Assembly: GCA_014529385.2 (NCBI GenBank)
Contig: CM043966.1
Coordinates: forward strand, 88,378,587 to 88,442,586
DNA: 64,000 nt
Direction: 5' to 3'
Origin: Adiantum capillus-veneris
Taxonomy: Eukaryota > Streptophyta > Polypodiopsida > Polypodiales > Pteridaceae
Below, one piece after another: positions 20,986 to 33,671 of the stretch. Under the pieces are notes generated by a model that ran no database searches, was not told the origin of the DNA, and saw only the letters and a list, made by a program, of their open reading frames with translations. How positions within the stretch are numbered: position 1 is the first letter of the stretch; each line of letters begins with the position of its first letter. Both the position numbers and the translations under genes were made by a program.

Positions 20986-21053
20986 TTTAATAAGGTCCTG
21001 ACCTTAGGAGGGTAAAAGTTGAAAAATGCACAACTTGTATTGCATTTTTTATT

Positions 21054-21479
21054 ATGGTATATTGTGAAATGAGAATTTCTCTATCAATACAGGAAAATAT
21101 CCGCCAAGCTTACCAAAAGTTTGTGATTTTCAACATCATGTTCGAAGCTGCTTGCAGCTCCAACAACTTTGTACTTTGCAAGAGCATCATGCAATTGTTA
21201 GATTTAATGTTTTCCCCTCCTCCTACATGGGGAATCAGCTGGTCACAATTTGGCGGAGTTTTACTGATTGATGCGGGACAGTTAGAAGGGTTGACACTCA
21301 ATCTTAAAAGACTCAAGTGGGCAGAAACACTTCGGACCATCGAAGTTTTCTTTTTCAGTGGGACTGAAGATCCAGATCATACCATTATTATAGGTGGGGT
21401 AGAAGTGTCACAAAATCAGTGGGTATATGATCAGGTAGCCATAGTAATATACCCAGGTAGGATCAGGCCCAAGGTTTAG
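21054..21479 (+). CDS. Leader open frame of unknown meaning in int1
   Basis: 141 codons between primer site and gag, beginning MVYCEMRISLSIQENIRQAY. There is no recognised domain. Part of this segment is missing from int2, where sequence jumps from about 32125 towards gag, so it is dispensable or lost there. It may simply be open by chance. Confidence 0.25.
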   Translation: MVYCEMRISLSIQENIRQAYQKFVIFNIMFEAACSSNNFVLCKSIMQLLDLMFSPPPTWGISWSQFGGVLLIDAGQLEGLTLNLKRLKWAETLRTIEVFFFSGTEDPDHTIIIGGVEVSQNQWVYDQVAIVIYPGRIRPKV

Positions 21480-21814
21480 GGGACCAAAAGATGTCATATT
21501 TTTTGATCCCCTGTCAGACCCACCAGTGGTGAAGAGAATGTTGATTTAGGGATTCACATCTTGTATATAGTATGAGTCCATCTTGTACATAGTATGAGTC
21601 AATGTTGTATCAACCCCTGTATATACCATGGTTTTATGACACGCTTGTGTAGTTTAATTGAGATGGTGATAATGATTGTCAGATTTCTATTTTCATTGTT
21701 TCAAAAGTATATAGATTAGAGAACTTGCATGACAAAACAGAAGTAGTGTAACCACTAAAGCATTTTCATTAATTACAAACCCAGGGAAATGCAAAAAGTC
21801 TCTATACTCCCACC

Positions 21815-22593
21815 CACGAAAAGAAGCTACTGTTAAAACAAGTTCAACTCCCAAAATTCAAGGAAGAAGGAACCAACTTAGAACGTGATGCCGAAGCATG
21901 GCTTGATGCCATGGATAATTATTTCTTGGCAGTGCTTCAAAAAAATCAGACAATGTTAGGAATGTTTCAACTCACAGGAGATGCCAAAATCTGGTGGAAA
22001 CAATACTGTAGAGATAACCCTTCTATTAGTCCCTCCTGGGAAAGAATGAAGCAGGCAGTGAAGGAAAGATATCTTCCTCCAGCCCACCAAGCTATCAAAA
22101 TGAATGAATTCTTTGCCCTCAAATAGTTAGGGCTTACTTTGGAAGAGTACTACACCAAATATGTGTCTTTACGACGTTATGCCCCACCAATGGCTATGGA
22201 ACAATAGATTGCTCGTTTTTGTCAGGGTCTCAACAAACCTTTAAGTAACCGCTTGGTGAAGCTATGAGACCCATCTCTATTCAAGATGCTCTTCTAAGAG
22301 CTAAACCACTTGAAGCCGAAGGAAATCCCCCTGCCAGGAGCTATTACAACTACAATAACTTTAGAGGAAGAGCAAGGGGAAATTATAACCAAGGAAATCA
22401 ATGGAGGGCAGTGTCAGCTACAGCCACTATAGAGCAGACCTTTCCAAACATCAGATGTTATGGATGCAATAGAATGGGACACTACAGGAGTCAATTTCCT
22501 GAGCGGCAAAATCCCCGAGTTGCTACCAAAACCACTCCTCAGACTCAGATAGGCCAAGGAAATAATCAAAGAGGTAGAGGCAATAGAAGATGA
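21815..22593 (+). pseudogene. Chromovirus int1 gag
   Basis: A retrotransposon gag domain is readable (FQLTGDAKIWWKQYC, LEEYYTKYVSLRRYAPP) and is followed by a basic Arg/Gly/Asn-rich segment and a knuckle, CYGCNRMGHYRSQF. In the knuckle the last Cys of the CCHC is missing. Stops lie at about 22124, 22206, 22267 and 22591. Non-functional. Confidence 0.85.
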
Positions 22594-23019
22594 GGCAGAG
22601 GAAGGGGTAGAGGAGCCAGAGCTTATGTTGCAGTAGGAGAGCCTACCTTGCTGGATGAGGAAGATGAAAGAGCTACTCTTTTTGCCGCCATTGATAACCC
22701 TGGAGCTCGGCAACAGTATGCTATCATCCAAACCACTGCAAACAGAGAAGGTGAAAAATTTGAACTACTTATAGATTGTGGTAGCACACACTTTTTTCTC
22801 TCCCCTAAATGTTTAAGGAAACTTAAATTGAACCAATATCCCACCAAGAAATTAGTGGTAGAATCAACAAATCGGAAAGAGGTTCTATCTCAATTTAGAG
22901 CTGGGGAAGTTGAGTTTGAACTAGGGGGAACCTTGACTTCATCCTACTTTCAGACTCTACCAGTAGGAATCTATGATGGTATTCTAGGAATGGATTGGTT
23001 AATAAAAAATCAAGCCTAA
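22594..23019 (+). pseudogene. Chromovirus int1 protease
   Basis: An aspartic protease with LLIDCGSTHFFLSPKC, in which DCGS replaces the commoner DSGA, and a downstream GILGMDWL. It ends at a TAA where int2 has a Gln codon. Confidence 0.85.
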
Positions 23020-23029
23020 ACTCACTGTG

Positions 23030-24640
23030 CTCAAGGGAACTTAACCTTCAATAAATACTTAGGTGCAGAAACATTAGTACAAGGATTAAATGGGAAGCCT
23101 AAGGCTCATTTAGTCAAGGCTAGTCGACTTCTGAAGGGGTTACGTAAGGGGCAACAGATCTTTGTAGTAAAACTTAATAAGGCAGATGATTCAAGGGACG
23201 ATACAACTTCAGAATGGCTTCAAGAATTCTCATATATATTTCCGGAAGATCTCTCAAATTTACCTCCTCCAAGGGATATAGACCACGAAATAGAAACCTT
23301 TCCAGGTAGTGAACCAATTTCAAAAAGACCCTACAAAATGTCTCTCCTTGAAGCTATTGAATTAAAAGAACAGCTTCGTCAGGTTATTGAACAGGGATTC
23401 ATAAGACCAAGCATTTCACCTTGGGGAGCGCCTGTTCTATTCCAAAAGAAGAAGCCTGGATCTTTACGTATCTGCATCGACTATAGGGGGCTTACCCAGG
23501 TATCACTAAAGAATAAGTACCCTATTCCTCGCATCGATGAATTGCTTGATAGATTACATGGAGCCAAAGTATTCACAAAAATTGATCTCAGATCAGGTTA
23601 CCATCAAATCCGGATTAAGGAGGCAGATATTTACAAAACTCATTTCAACACCCGGTATGGGCATTATGAGTTCATCGTGATGCCTTTAGGTCTTACGAAT
23701 GCTCCAACTACTTTTAACCGTATCATGCAGGATATATTCAGAGAATATCTGGATGATTTTGTGTTAGTATTTTTCGATGATATCCTGGTATATTCCAAGG
23801 ATGAAAAAGAGCATGAAGGCCATGTACGTAAAGTACTTCATCTTCTACGCCAACATCAGTTATATGCCAAGATAAGTAAATGTGTGTTTTTCACGCCCGA
23901 AGTTAGTTATCTTGGTTTTATAATAAACCCTGAAGGAATTTCGGTAGACCCCACAAAGATTAAAGATATAATAGACTGGCCACAACCAAAAACGGTTAGT
24001 GAGATTCGAGGATTCTTGGCCATTACAGGATGGTATAGAATCTTCGTCAAAGATTATGCAGTAATCACCGCGCCCTTCAAGCAGCTACTTAAAAAGACAG
24101 CCAAACTTACATGGGGAAAAGAACAGGAGGATTGTTTCCTCAAACTAAAACAAAATCTCACATCAGTCCCTGTACTCAAACTTCCCGACTTCACTTAAGA
24201 GTTTGAAGTAGTAACAGATGCAGCGGTCTTGCTATAGGAGGAGTTTTAAACCAAGAAGGCAGACTAGTCGCCTTTACTTCTCAAAAATTAAGAATCCACG
24301 AGCTGAATTATCCAGCTAATGATCTGGAACTCCTAGCTGTCATCCATGCACTAAAACTCTGGAGGCATTATCTTCTAAGGGGGAAGTTCCAGTTAATCAC
24401 CGATCATCAGAGTTTAAAATGGATTTTCTCACAAGCAACACTCAACATGAGGCAGAGAAGATGGATAGAACTCTTACAGGAATATGACTTTGACATAAAA
24501 TATAAACCAGGAAAAGAGAATGTGGTTTGTGACTCTCTTAGCCGAAAGGTCTTTCTTGGGGCTATTTCCACAGTCGACAATCCAATCTTAAACAAGGTTA
24601 AGGAAGCTTCTCTGGAAGACAAGGATTATCAAGAACTTCT
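23030..24640 (+). pseudogene. Chromovirus int1 reverse transcriptase and RNase H
   Basis: The RT has [27 protein letters not shown] and the active-site [10 protein letters not shown]. 23338-24198 is the longest open stretch. A TAA after KLPDFT (24196-24198) and a small deletion near 24222, in the first RNase H Asp region, break it. RNase H then continues in another frame through ITDHQSLKWIF. There is a single RNase H, unlike TAT1. Confidence 0.9.
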
Positions 24641-26040
24641 ACAGGTTATCAATCAACAGAGCCTAAAAGAGAAAGAGAAAGACAGAATCAAGGATTATTC
24701 ACTTGAGGATGGGCTTCTCTATTATAAGTATCGGCTTTACATTCCTAAAAATCCAACATTAAAGGAGTTAATCCTTTATGAAGGACACAACGCTCCAGTT
24801 TTCGGCCATCCTAGTTACGCAAAAACCCTTAATGCCATAAGGCGAAGCTATTTTTGGCAAGAATGAAAGGAGATATACTTCGCTACATCAGACAATGTCT
24901 TTCCTGTCAAAGGATTAATACTGAACGAGTAATGATGCCAGGGAAACTTCAACCTCTGGACATTCCTCAAATGAAGTGGAAACTCATTAGCATGGACTTT
25001 GTAACAGGCCTTCCCACTGTTCAAGGGGGTTATGACTCCATTGTGGTGGTAGTGGATATGCTGACTAAAGTCTCCCATTTGATGCCTCTAAGAACAACTT
25101 ACACTGCATCAGACATAAGCCGTCTCTTTATCAAAGAGATCTTCAAATTACACGGGCTTTCGAAGAGAATAGTCAGTGACAGAGATGCAAAATTCACTTC
25201 AAAATTCTGAAAAGCTTTATTTAAATCCTTAGGAACTCAGCTATGTTTTAGTACGTCCTATCACCCTCAGACAGATGGCCAGACAGAAAGAGTGAATCAA
25301 GTTATTGAAGACATCCTTAGAGCCTATTGCGGTAGAGAACCCCGGAAATGGATCCAATTTCTTCCTCTGTTGGAATTCGCCTATAACTCTTCTTTTCATA
25401 AAAGCATTGGGATGTCACCATTTAATGCTCTTTATGGGCATGAATGTATATCACCCCTAAACTTTTCTGACCCTACTACAAGAGTAGAAGCTTCAAAGCA
25501 AATGTTGGAGGAGATGGATGTCTAAACCAAAGCCATAAGACAAGACATTCAGGCAGCCAAGGACCGCCAGAGACAGTATGTTGACCAAAAACGGTCTGAT
25601 CGGGTTTTTAAACAAGGGGATAAAGTATTCCTAAGGGTACGGCGGAAAAATAGCACTCAATCCTTGGGAAAATACAAAAAACTAAGCCCCAGATATTGTG
25701 GACCTTATGAAGTAATTAAAGTAATCAGTGATCAAGCTTACAAACTAAAATTGTGTGAGCACCTCAAGGTCCATAATGTATTCCATATCAGTCTTCTAAA
25801 ACCCTACATCCCAAATCCAAATCACACTCTAGATGACGAACAGATTGTGGTGCAGAAGTAGGAAATTCTTGAACTCTAACCAGATTGTATTCTCGACACT
25901 AGGGAAAGGAGTCTGAGGAACAGAGTTATCAGAGAACATTTAGTAAAATGGAAGGACTACCCCACTCAAGACGCCACCTGGGAGGATAAAGTATCACTTC
26001 GCAAAGATTTTCCCAATTTCGATTGAGATGAGGACTTCTC
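24641..26040 (+). pseudogene. Chromovirus int1 integrase with chromodomain
   Basis: The zinc-finger region (GHPSYAKTL, CLSCQRI), the integrase core ([35 protein letters not shown]) and a C-terminal chromodomain (REHLVKWKDYP, DATWEDK) are readable. Chromodomains bind modified histones and steer integration, and this one defines the chromovirus clade. Stops or shifts occur near 24864, 25208, 25523, 25859 and 25876. Confidence 0.85.
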
Positions 26041-26048
26041 AATTGCTT

Positions 26049-26061
26049 AAGTTGGGGTGAT
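26049..26061 (+). promoter_or_regulatory. Polypurine tract before LTR2
   Basis: AAGTTGGGGTGAT lies directly before TGTAAGG. The same string precedes LTR3 at 44109-44121. Confidence 0.6.
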
Positions 26062-26989
26062 TGTAAGGTTTTCATTTTTCGAAACCTTAAAAATTGTACA
26101 AAGCTTGTAAAATTAAATTGAAAACCACTCTTGAAGGATTCAAACACGGCTAATATTGGTATTTTTGGAATCATAAGCAGAGCTTTACTATGGTTAGTAA
26201 TTTTCAGAATCAGAATCCGATAAAAACTGAAAAAGTTACAGACCCTGGAAGGTTACAATCGGAATTCAGTTAGTTAATAAAAATTGGATGGTTTCAATAA
26301 TAATTATTAACAAAGACTTCTTATCCTAAGGTTCTAGAATTAACTGATATTTCAAATTTTCATCATTAAAAATCTGCAAAATCAACCAAAATCGATTCTG
26401 GAAGGTATGGGGACATTGTGGAGCTGGGGGGGAACATGCCAGAGATAGATTTAGTAACAGTTGGCGCCATTTGGAAGCTGGGGGGCTGCTTGGGGTGTCA
26501 AAACCTGCCAGAAACTGCCCGGTGCCCAAAAAAAGCTATAAAAAGATCCCCCTCCCTTCATAGAAATTTAGACTCGGAGCCTTGACACTCTCTCTCTCTC
26601 ATCTAGAGAGAACGCTACATAGAAATCACTAGAGATTAAGCTCTAGTCGATTAACCTAAACGATAATTAGCCTAATCCTTCTTAATTAGCAAGCCTAGTT
26701 TAATATATTTTGTTAATAAATCAAATATTAGCATATTTATACTCATAAATCCTCTCTTAATTAAATATTCTCTGTTGATACTTGTAATTAAGCATGAAAT
26801 GTTAAGCTAATTAATTATACTGTCATATTAGGATTGAAATTAGCCAAATTGATCATAAATTAATGGAAAATATATTAATTAAGATTAGATTAAGTTGAGG
26901 TAATTATCAAATCTGCATTAGATAGTCATTAAGCTAGGAAAATTATCTTATATTTTTTTGAGTAATTTTTATAATTAATTAGGCAGATT

Positions 26990-28060
26990 TACATTTTCCA
27001 AGAGAAAATTAAAGGGGAAAATAATCAAATCGATTCAAAATGGTTTGAGTAATTTTTTCGTGGTTAAGTGTATGTGAGGAAACCCTAGATAATTATTTCA
27101 AGATTAGATCATTAATTTACCTAATTACTTCAACAGAAATACTTTGTTTTTAAAACAAATTAAATAGGAGAAATTAGTAAATGGATTCCAAATGCTTTGA
27201 ATTATTTATTAGTTGTTAATTATATGTTAGCAATCCCGTCATAATTAGGAGACTCTTAGATAATTAATATACCTAATTACTTTAGCAAAAATACTCTATT
27301 TTTAGGACATATTAAATAGGGAAAATTAGTAAATTGATTCCAAATGCTTTGTGTTATTTATTAGTGGCTAACTATATCTTATGTAACCCGTGATAATTAG
27401 GAGAAGCTCAGAAAATTAATTTATCTAATTACTTTAACAAAAATACTCTATTTTAACAATAAATTAAATAGGGGAAATTAGCAAATGGATTCAAATTGAA
27501 GTGAGTTATTTATCAAAGATTAACTACATCTTAGGAAACTTGCGATATTTAGGTCAAGCTTAGAAATTTAATTTTTTAAATTTTTTTAGTAGAAATACTC
27601 TATTTTTAGGACAAATTAATAGGCAAAATTAGCAAATAGACTCAAAATGACTTGAGTTTTTTTACCACACGTTAATTATATGCTAGAAAATCCGTGATAA
27701 TTAGGTTAAGCTCACATAATTAATTTATTTAATTACTTTAGCAAAAATACTCTATCTTTAGGACAAATTAAATATGAAAAATTAGTAAATAGATACAAAA
27801 TGACTTGAGTTATTTATCAGAAGTTATTATATGTTAGGGAATCCGTGATAATTATGTGAAACTCAGATAATTAATTTATCTAATTACTTTAGCAGTATTA
27901 CTCTATTTTTAGGATAAATTAAAAGGGGAAAATTATCAAGTTAATTCAAAAGGTATTGAGTTACTTATCAAAGGTTAATCATACTTTAGGGACCTGGTGA
28001 TAATTATGTTACCCTCAGATAATTAGTTTATCTGATTATCCCAAAAAAAGTTAAATTATT
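26990..28060. repeat. AT-rich tandem units in LTR2
   Basis: The same ~130-155-bp units as at 17700-18720, here about seven degenerate copies with cores such as TTTACCTAATTACTT followed by AAATACTCTATTTTTAGGA. Confidence 0.75.
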
Positions 28061-28300
28061 TTTAGGGAAAAATAAAAGGGAAAATATAGTAAATTAATCC
28101 AAAAACCTTTGATATAAAAATCAGAGGTAGAGCACACCTTCGGGAATCCATGATAAATACTCCAACCTCAGATAAATAGTTTAGGTATTTATGTTCAATA
28201 AAAGTAACCGATTTTGAGTATAAAATAAACAAGGGAAATTAGTAAATGAATCTAATTACCAAATAAATACCTCAGGTCCAAAATCACTATTGAAGGGTGG

Positions 28301-31195
28301 AAAAATTACCTCGGCATAAATGGATGGTATAACAAGTTACTATCAGTAAAATCTTACCTAATTTAAACCATAAGTATAGGAGGAAAAGGTTATAAATCAA
28401 ATTTATGAAAATTCCTAAAGATAGAACATATTCAATTACAATTTAGGGAGAGTAATCCATTAGCCGATAGAAATTTATAAATTTCTAAAGTTAAAATGAA
28501 AAATAGACTAAGGATAAACCTAGAAAAAGGGCTTCCCAAATTAAACGATAATTATGGAAAATTACTTATAGCATAAATAAGTTATAGGAGGAATATCTCA
28601 TCAAATTGACTATTAAAGATGCCTACTTACTCCAAAAATCCTTATTTTTGGGTAAAGAAGAAAAAGAAGGTTATTCAATTAAACTTCTAATGGATTAAAG
28701 TCTTTGTATAAGGATGCCGACATGGCTCCAAAGAGAACCAGGGGAAATCCTCTTACTGAGGAAGAGGATGTTAACAACAAGCCAAACAAAGGCACTAATG
28801 ACCATGAGACTGGGCCTAGCCATAGGCCAACAGAGGAGAGTCTACGGGCACCCGCCCCATAGCACAAGAACAAGCAGTCCCATGTGGATTTCTATTTTGT
28901 TCACTTAAAATCTTTTAAAGTTCATTTTTAAGTTAACATTGCATACGTAAGGTTAGGAAGGATAAATTGGCTGTAAATGGAAGGTAACTTCCACGAAACC
29001 AACGAGCAATGATTTTAAATAGGAAAGAAATGATTGGATTATGATTGATTGACCTAGGAAAGAAATATTTGACCATTCTTAAGACAGCTTGTCTCAAGAC
29101 ACCTCTAATTACTTGGAAATATTCTACTCCACATAATGAGTAATGATGGAGATACCATGATGGAAGAGTCGATTTCCTCAGCACGTGTGGAGTCTTTACC
29201 CCGTGCTTGTCTATGTTTGTGAATAGTACTTTCAAGTTTATCCTAGAGGAACCGCCCGGTTGTATAGGAAAATTACCTCGGCATAAATGGATGGTATAAC
29301 AAGTTACTATCAGTAAAATCTTACCTAATTTAGACCATAAGTATAGGAGGGAAAGGTTATAAATCAAATTTATGAAAATTCCTAAAGATAGAACATATTC
29401 AATTACAATTTAGGGAGAGTAATCCATTAGCCGATAGAAATTTATAAATTTCTAAAGTTAAAATGAAAAATAGACTAAGGATAAACCTAGAAAAAGGGCT
29501 TTCCAAATTAAACGATAATTATGGAAAATTACTTATAGCATAAATAAGTTATAGGAGGAATATCTCATCAAATTGACTTTTAAAGATACCTACTTACTCC
29601 AAAAATCCTTATTTTTGGGTAATGAAGAAAAAAGAAGGTTATTCAATTAAACTTCTAATGGATTAAGTCTTTGTATAAGGATGCCGACATGGCTCCAAAG
29701 AGAACCAGGGGAAATCCTCTTACTGAGGAAGAGGATGTTAGCAACAAGCGAAACAAAGGCACTAATGACCATGAGGCTGGGCCTAACCATAGGCCAACAG
29801 AGGAGAGTCTACGGGCACCCGCCCCATAGCACATGAACGAGCAGTCCCAGGTGGATTTCTATTTTGTTCACTAAAAATCTTTTAAAGCTCATTTTTAAGT
29901 TAACATTGCTTACGTAAAGGTAGGAAGGATAAACTAGCTGTAAATGGAAGGTAACTTCCACGAAACCAACAAGCAATGATTTTAAATAGGAAAGAAATGA
30001 TTGGGTTATGACTGATTGACCTAGGAAAGAAATATTTGACCATCCTTAAGACAGCTTGTCTCAAGACACCTCTAATTCCTTGGAAATATTTTACTCCACG
30101 TAATGAGTAATGATGGAGATACCGTGATGGAAGAGTCGGTTTCCTCAACACGTGTGGAGTCTTTACCCCGTGCTTGTTTATGTTTGTGGATAGTACCAAG
30201 TTTATCCTACAGGAACCACCCAGTTATATGGGAAAATTACCTCGGCATAAATGGATGGTATAACAAGTTACTATCAGTAAAATCTTACCTAATTTAAACC
30301 ATAAGTATAGGAGGGAAAGGTTATAAATCAAATTTATGAAAATTCCTAAAGATAGAACATATTCAATTACAATTTAGGGAGAGTAATCCATTAGCCGATA
30401 GAAATTTATAAATTACTAAGGTTAAAATGGAAAATAAACTAAGGATAAACCTAGAAAAAGAGCTTCCCAAATTAAACAATACTAATGAGAAATTACTTAT
30501 AGCATAAATAAGTTATAGGAGGAATATCTCATCATTGACTATTAAAGATACCTACTTACTTCAAAAATTCTTATTTTTGGGTAAAGAAGAAAAAAGAAGG
30601 TTATTCAATTAAACTTCTAATGGATTAAGTCTTTGTATAAAGATGCCGACATGGCTCCAAAGAGAACCAGGGGAAATCCTTTTATTGAGGAAGAGGATGT
30701 TAGCAACAAGTGAAGCAAAGGCACTAATGACCGTGAGGCTGGGCCTAGCCATAGGCCGACAGAGGAGAGTCTACGGGCACCCGCCCCGTAGCATATGAAC
30801 GAGCAACCCAGGTGGATTTCTATTTTGTTCACTAAAAATCTTTTAAAGTTCATTTTTAAGTTAACATTGTATACGTAAAGGTAGGAAGGATAAACTGGCT
30901 GTAAATGGAAGATAACTTTCACGAAACCAACGAGCAATGATTTTAAATAGGAAAGAAATGATTGGGTTATGACTGATTGACCTACGAAAGAAATATTTGA
31001 CCATCCTTAAGACAACTTATCTCAAGACACCTCTAATTCTTTGGAAATATTTTACTCCACGTAATGAGTAATGATGAAAAAACCATGATGGAAGAATCGG
31101 TTTCCTCAGCACGTGTGGAGTCTTTACCCCGTGCTTGTTTATGTTTGTGGATAGTACTTTCAAGTTTATCCTAGAGGAACCGCTCGGTTGTATGG
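28301..31195. repeat. ~965-bp segment in three tandem copies in LTR2
   Basis: TCGGCATAAATGGATGG recurs at 28311, 29278 and 30242, so copies run about 28301-29265, 29266-30230 and 30231-31195. Each contains CATGGCTCCAAAGAGAACCA and ends near GAACCGCCCGGTTGTAT. LTR1 has it once (about 18941-19865). LTR3 lacks it. Confidence 0.9.
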
Positions 31196-31921
31196 GCAAT
31201 TGCTTTTGGCGTATGGGCGCCCGGACTTTGGGTGATGGCTTTTTCCACCCTGATTTTCATAAATAAGGAATGGGTGTCGTTTTCACCCCTGTATAGGTGG
31301 TCTTGAGACAAGCCAGTACTGGTGAGAGATACTTTAGAATGACAGTACCTTGTCTTAAGTCTAAAGATGTTTGTTTGGTGAAAGAATGTCTTCAATATTG
31401 TTTTCAACGGTTTTCTTAATGAAATACACAGTGAAAGTTAAAAAAGAATCATTGTTTTAATTGTGAAAAGAATGTGGTAGTAATTAAACAACATAGAAAT
31501 CTTGGGTGAGTGCGGGGTGGTAAGTGGGGATTGACTAAGGTTGTCAATCATGGACGGGTGGACCTGATGAGTCAGGTAACTATCCATTCCCGCACACTAA
31601 AACGTTTAGAAACTTCTTCACTTGGAAGAGAAATCCACCAACGGCTGTGCCCTCACATATATTACGGGGAAAAAAGCGTTGGCTAAGAAAACCTTAATTT
31701 GAAGGATGAAGATATAGGGCCGGAAATTTTTTTTATGGTCCCGTTTCCACTATGAGACAGGACTAGGTCTCTTCTAGGGCTATAAACCTAAACCATTGTC
31801 AATGGTAAGGGTGAATTACCTGGAATTTTTCTTGTTTAAGGACTCTTACTTTAGTAGGCCTAAAGACCTGTCAATGGTACAATCCCATTTTTGGTGTCCG
31901 CGGGATTGGGGACCTTACAAG

Positions 31922-31937
31922 AGGTATCAGAGCATGG
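31922..31937 (+). promoter_or_regulatory. Chromovirus int2 primer-binding site, first base changed
   Basis: AGGTATCAGAGCATGG, where the int1 and LTR3 sites read TGGTATCAGAGCATGG. The T-to-A change removes pairing to the 3'-terminal A of the tRNA. Confidence 0.8.
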
Positions 31938-32199
31938 TTTAATAAGGTCCTGACCTTAGGAGGGTAAAAGTTGAAAAATAGACACAGCTTGTATTGCATT
32001 TTTAATTATGGTATATTATGAAATGAGAATTTCCCTGTCAATACAGGAAAATATCCGCCAAACTTACCAAAAGTATGTGATTTTCAACATCATGTTCAAA
32101 GCTCCTTGCAGCTCCAACAACTTTGTACCCAGGGAAATGCATGACAAAACAGAAGTAGTGTAACCACTAAAGCATTTTCATTAATTACAAACTCAGGGA

Positions 32200-33429
32200 A
32201 ATGCAAAAAGTCTCTATACTCCCACCCAGGAAAAGAAGCTACTCTTAAAACAAGTTCAACTCCCAACATTCAAGGGAGAAGGAACCAACTTAGAACGTGA
32301 TGCCGAAGCATCCATTGACGCCATGGATGATTGTTTCTTGGCAGCAGAACTGCTTCAGAAAAATCAGGCAATGTTAGGAATGTTTCAACTCAAAGGAGAT
32401 GCCAAACTCTTCTGGAAACAATACTGTAGAATAAAGCAGGCAATGAGGGAAAGATATCTTTCTACAGCTCACCAAGCTATCAAAATGAAAATTAATTCAT
32501 CGCCCTCAAACAGTTAGGGCTTACTTTGGAAGAGTACTACACCAAATATGTGTCTTTACAACGTTATGCCCCACCAATGGCTATGGAACAACAGATTGCT
32601 CGTTTATGTCAGGGTCTTAACAAACCTTTAAGTAACCACTTGGTGAAGCTATGAGACATATCTCTATTCAAGATGCTCTTCTAAGAGCTAAACCACTTGA
32701 AGCCGAAGGAAATCCCCCTGCCAGGAGCTATTACAACTACAATAACTTTAGAGGAAGAGCAAGGGGAAATTATAACCAAGGAAATCAATGGAGGGCAGTG
32801 TCAGCTGCAGCCACTATAGAGCAGACCTTTCCAAACATTAGATGTTATGGATGCAATAGAATGGGACACTAAAGGAGTGAATGTCTTGAGGGGCAAAATC
32901 CCAGAGTTGCTACCGGAACCACTCCTCGGGCTCAGATAGGACAAGGAAATAATCAAAGAGGTAGAGGCAATAGAGGACGAGGCAGAGGAAGAGGTAGAGG
33001 AGCTAGAGCTTATGCTGCAGTAGGAGAGCCTACCTTGCTGGATGAGGAAGATGAAAGAGCTACTCTTTTTTCCGCCATTGATAACCCTAGAGCTCGGCAA
33101 CATTTTGCTGTCATCCAAACCACTGCAAACAGAGAAGGTGAAAAACTTGAACTACTTATAGATTGTGGTAGCACACACTCTTTTCTCTCCCCTAAATGTT
33201 TAAGGAAACTTAAATCGAACAAATATCCCACCAAGAAATTAGTGGTAGAATCAGCAAATCGGAAAGAGGTTCTATCTCAATTTACAACTGGGGAAGTTGA
33301 GTTTGAACTAGGGGGAACCCTGACTTCATCCTACTTTCGGACTCTACCAGTAGGAATCTATGATGGTATTCTAGGAATGGATTGGTTAATCAAAAATCAA
33401 GCCCAAATTCACTGTGCTCAAGGGAACTT
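32200..33429 (+). pseudogene. Chromovirus int2 gag and protease, cut by copia B
   Basis: The gag domain carries a deletion after FWKQYCR, relative to int1, and frame breaks near 32515 and 32654. The knuckle CYGCNRMGH is cut by a TAA near 32871. The protease frame from 33035 (LLIDCGSTHSFLSPKC, GILGMDWL) is open up to the copia B insertion. The missing part resumes at 39000. Confidence 0.85.
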
Positions 33430-33656
33430 TGTTGGGATTAAAGCCCAAGTGGCCTCTTATGCGGATATGGCCGGCCGCCCGCCTAACTCACTTACCTCTA
33501 ACTCTTTGTATATACTAACATATTCTTTGTGAATACTAAGGATTTGGGAGATAACCCTTCTAACAATTCTCTGCGTACTGTGTACTGTGGAAGCTCACTG
33601 TGTATCATTGTGTGTGTGTGTGAGAGAGTCGACCCACGCTCCGCTCCGCGACTTCA
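33430..33656 (+). mobile_element. Copia B 5' LTR
   Basis: 227 bp, TGTTGGGATT to GCGACTTCA. It contains a TATA-like TGTATATAC near 33508 and a GT microsatellite near the 3' end. Confidence 0.95.
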
Positions 33657-33658
33657 AT

Positions 33659-33671
33659 TGGTATCAGAGCC
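33659..33671 (+). promoter_or_regulatory. Copia B primer-binding site
   Basis: TGGTATCAGAGCC, two bases after the 5' LTR, matching initiator tRNA-Met. Confidence 0.9.

Larger units (their letters stand above)
26062..31919 (+). mobile_element. Chromovirus LTR2 (5858 bp), shared by int1 and int2
   Basis: It has the same TGTAAGG start and ACCTTACA end as LTR1. It closes int1 and opens int2, so the two internal regions share one LTR. It is longer than LTR1 because a ~965-bp segment is present three times. The TATA box is at 26536-26544. The AT-rich unit array lies at about 26990-28060. Confidence 0.9.
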
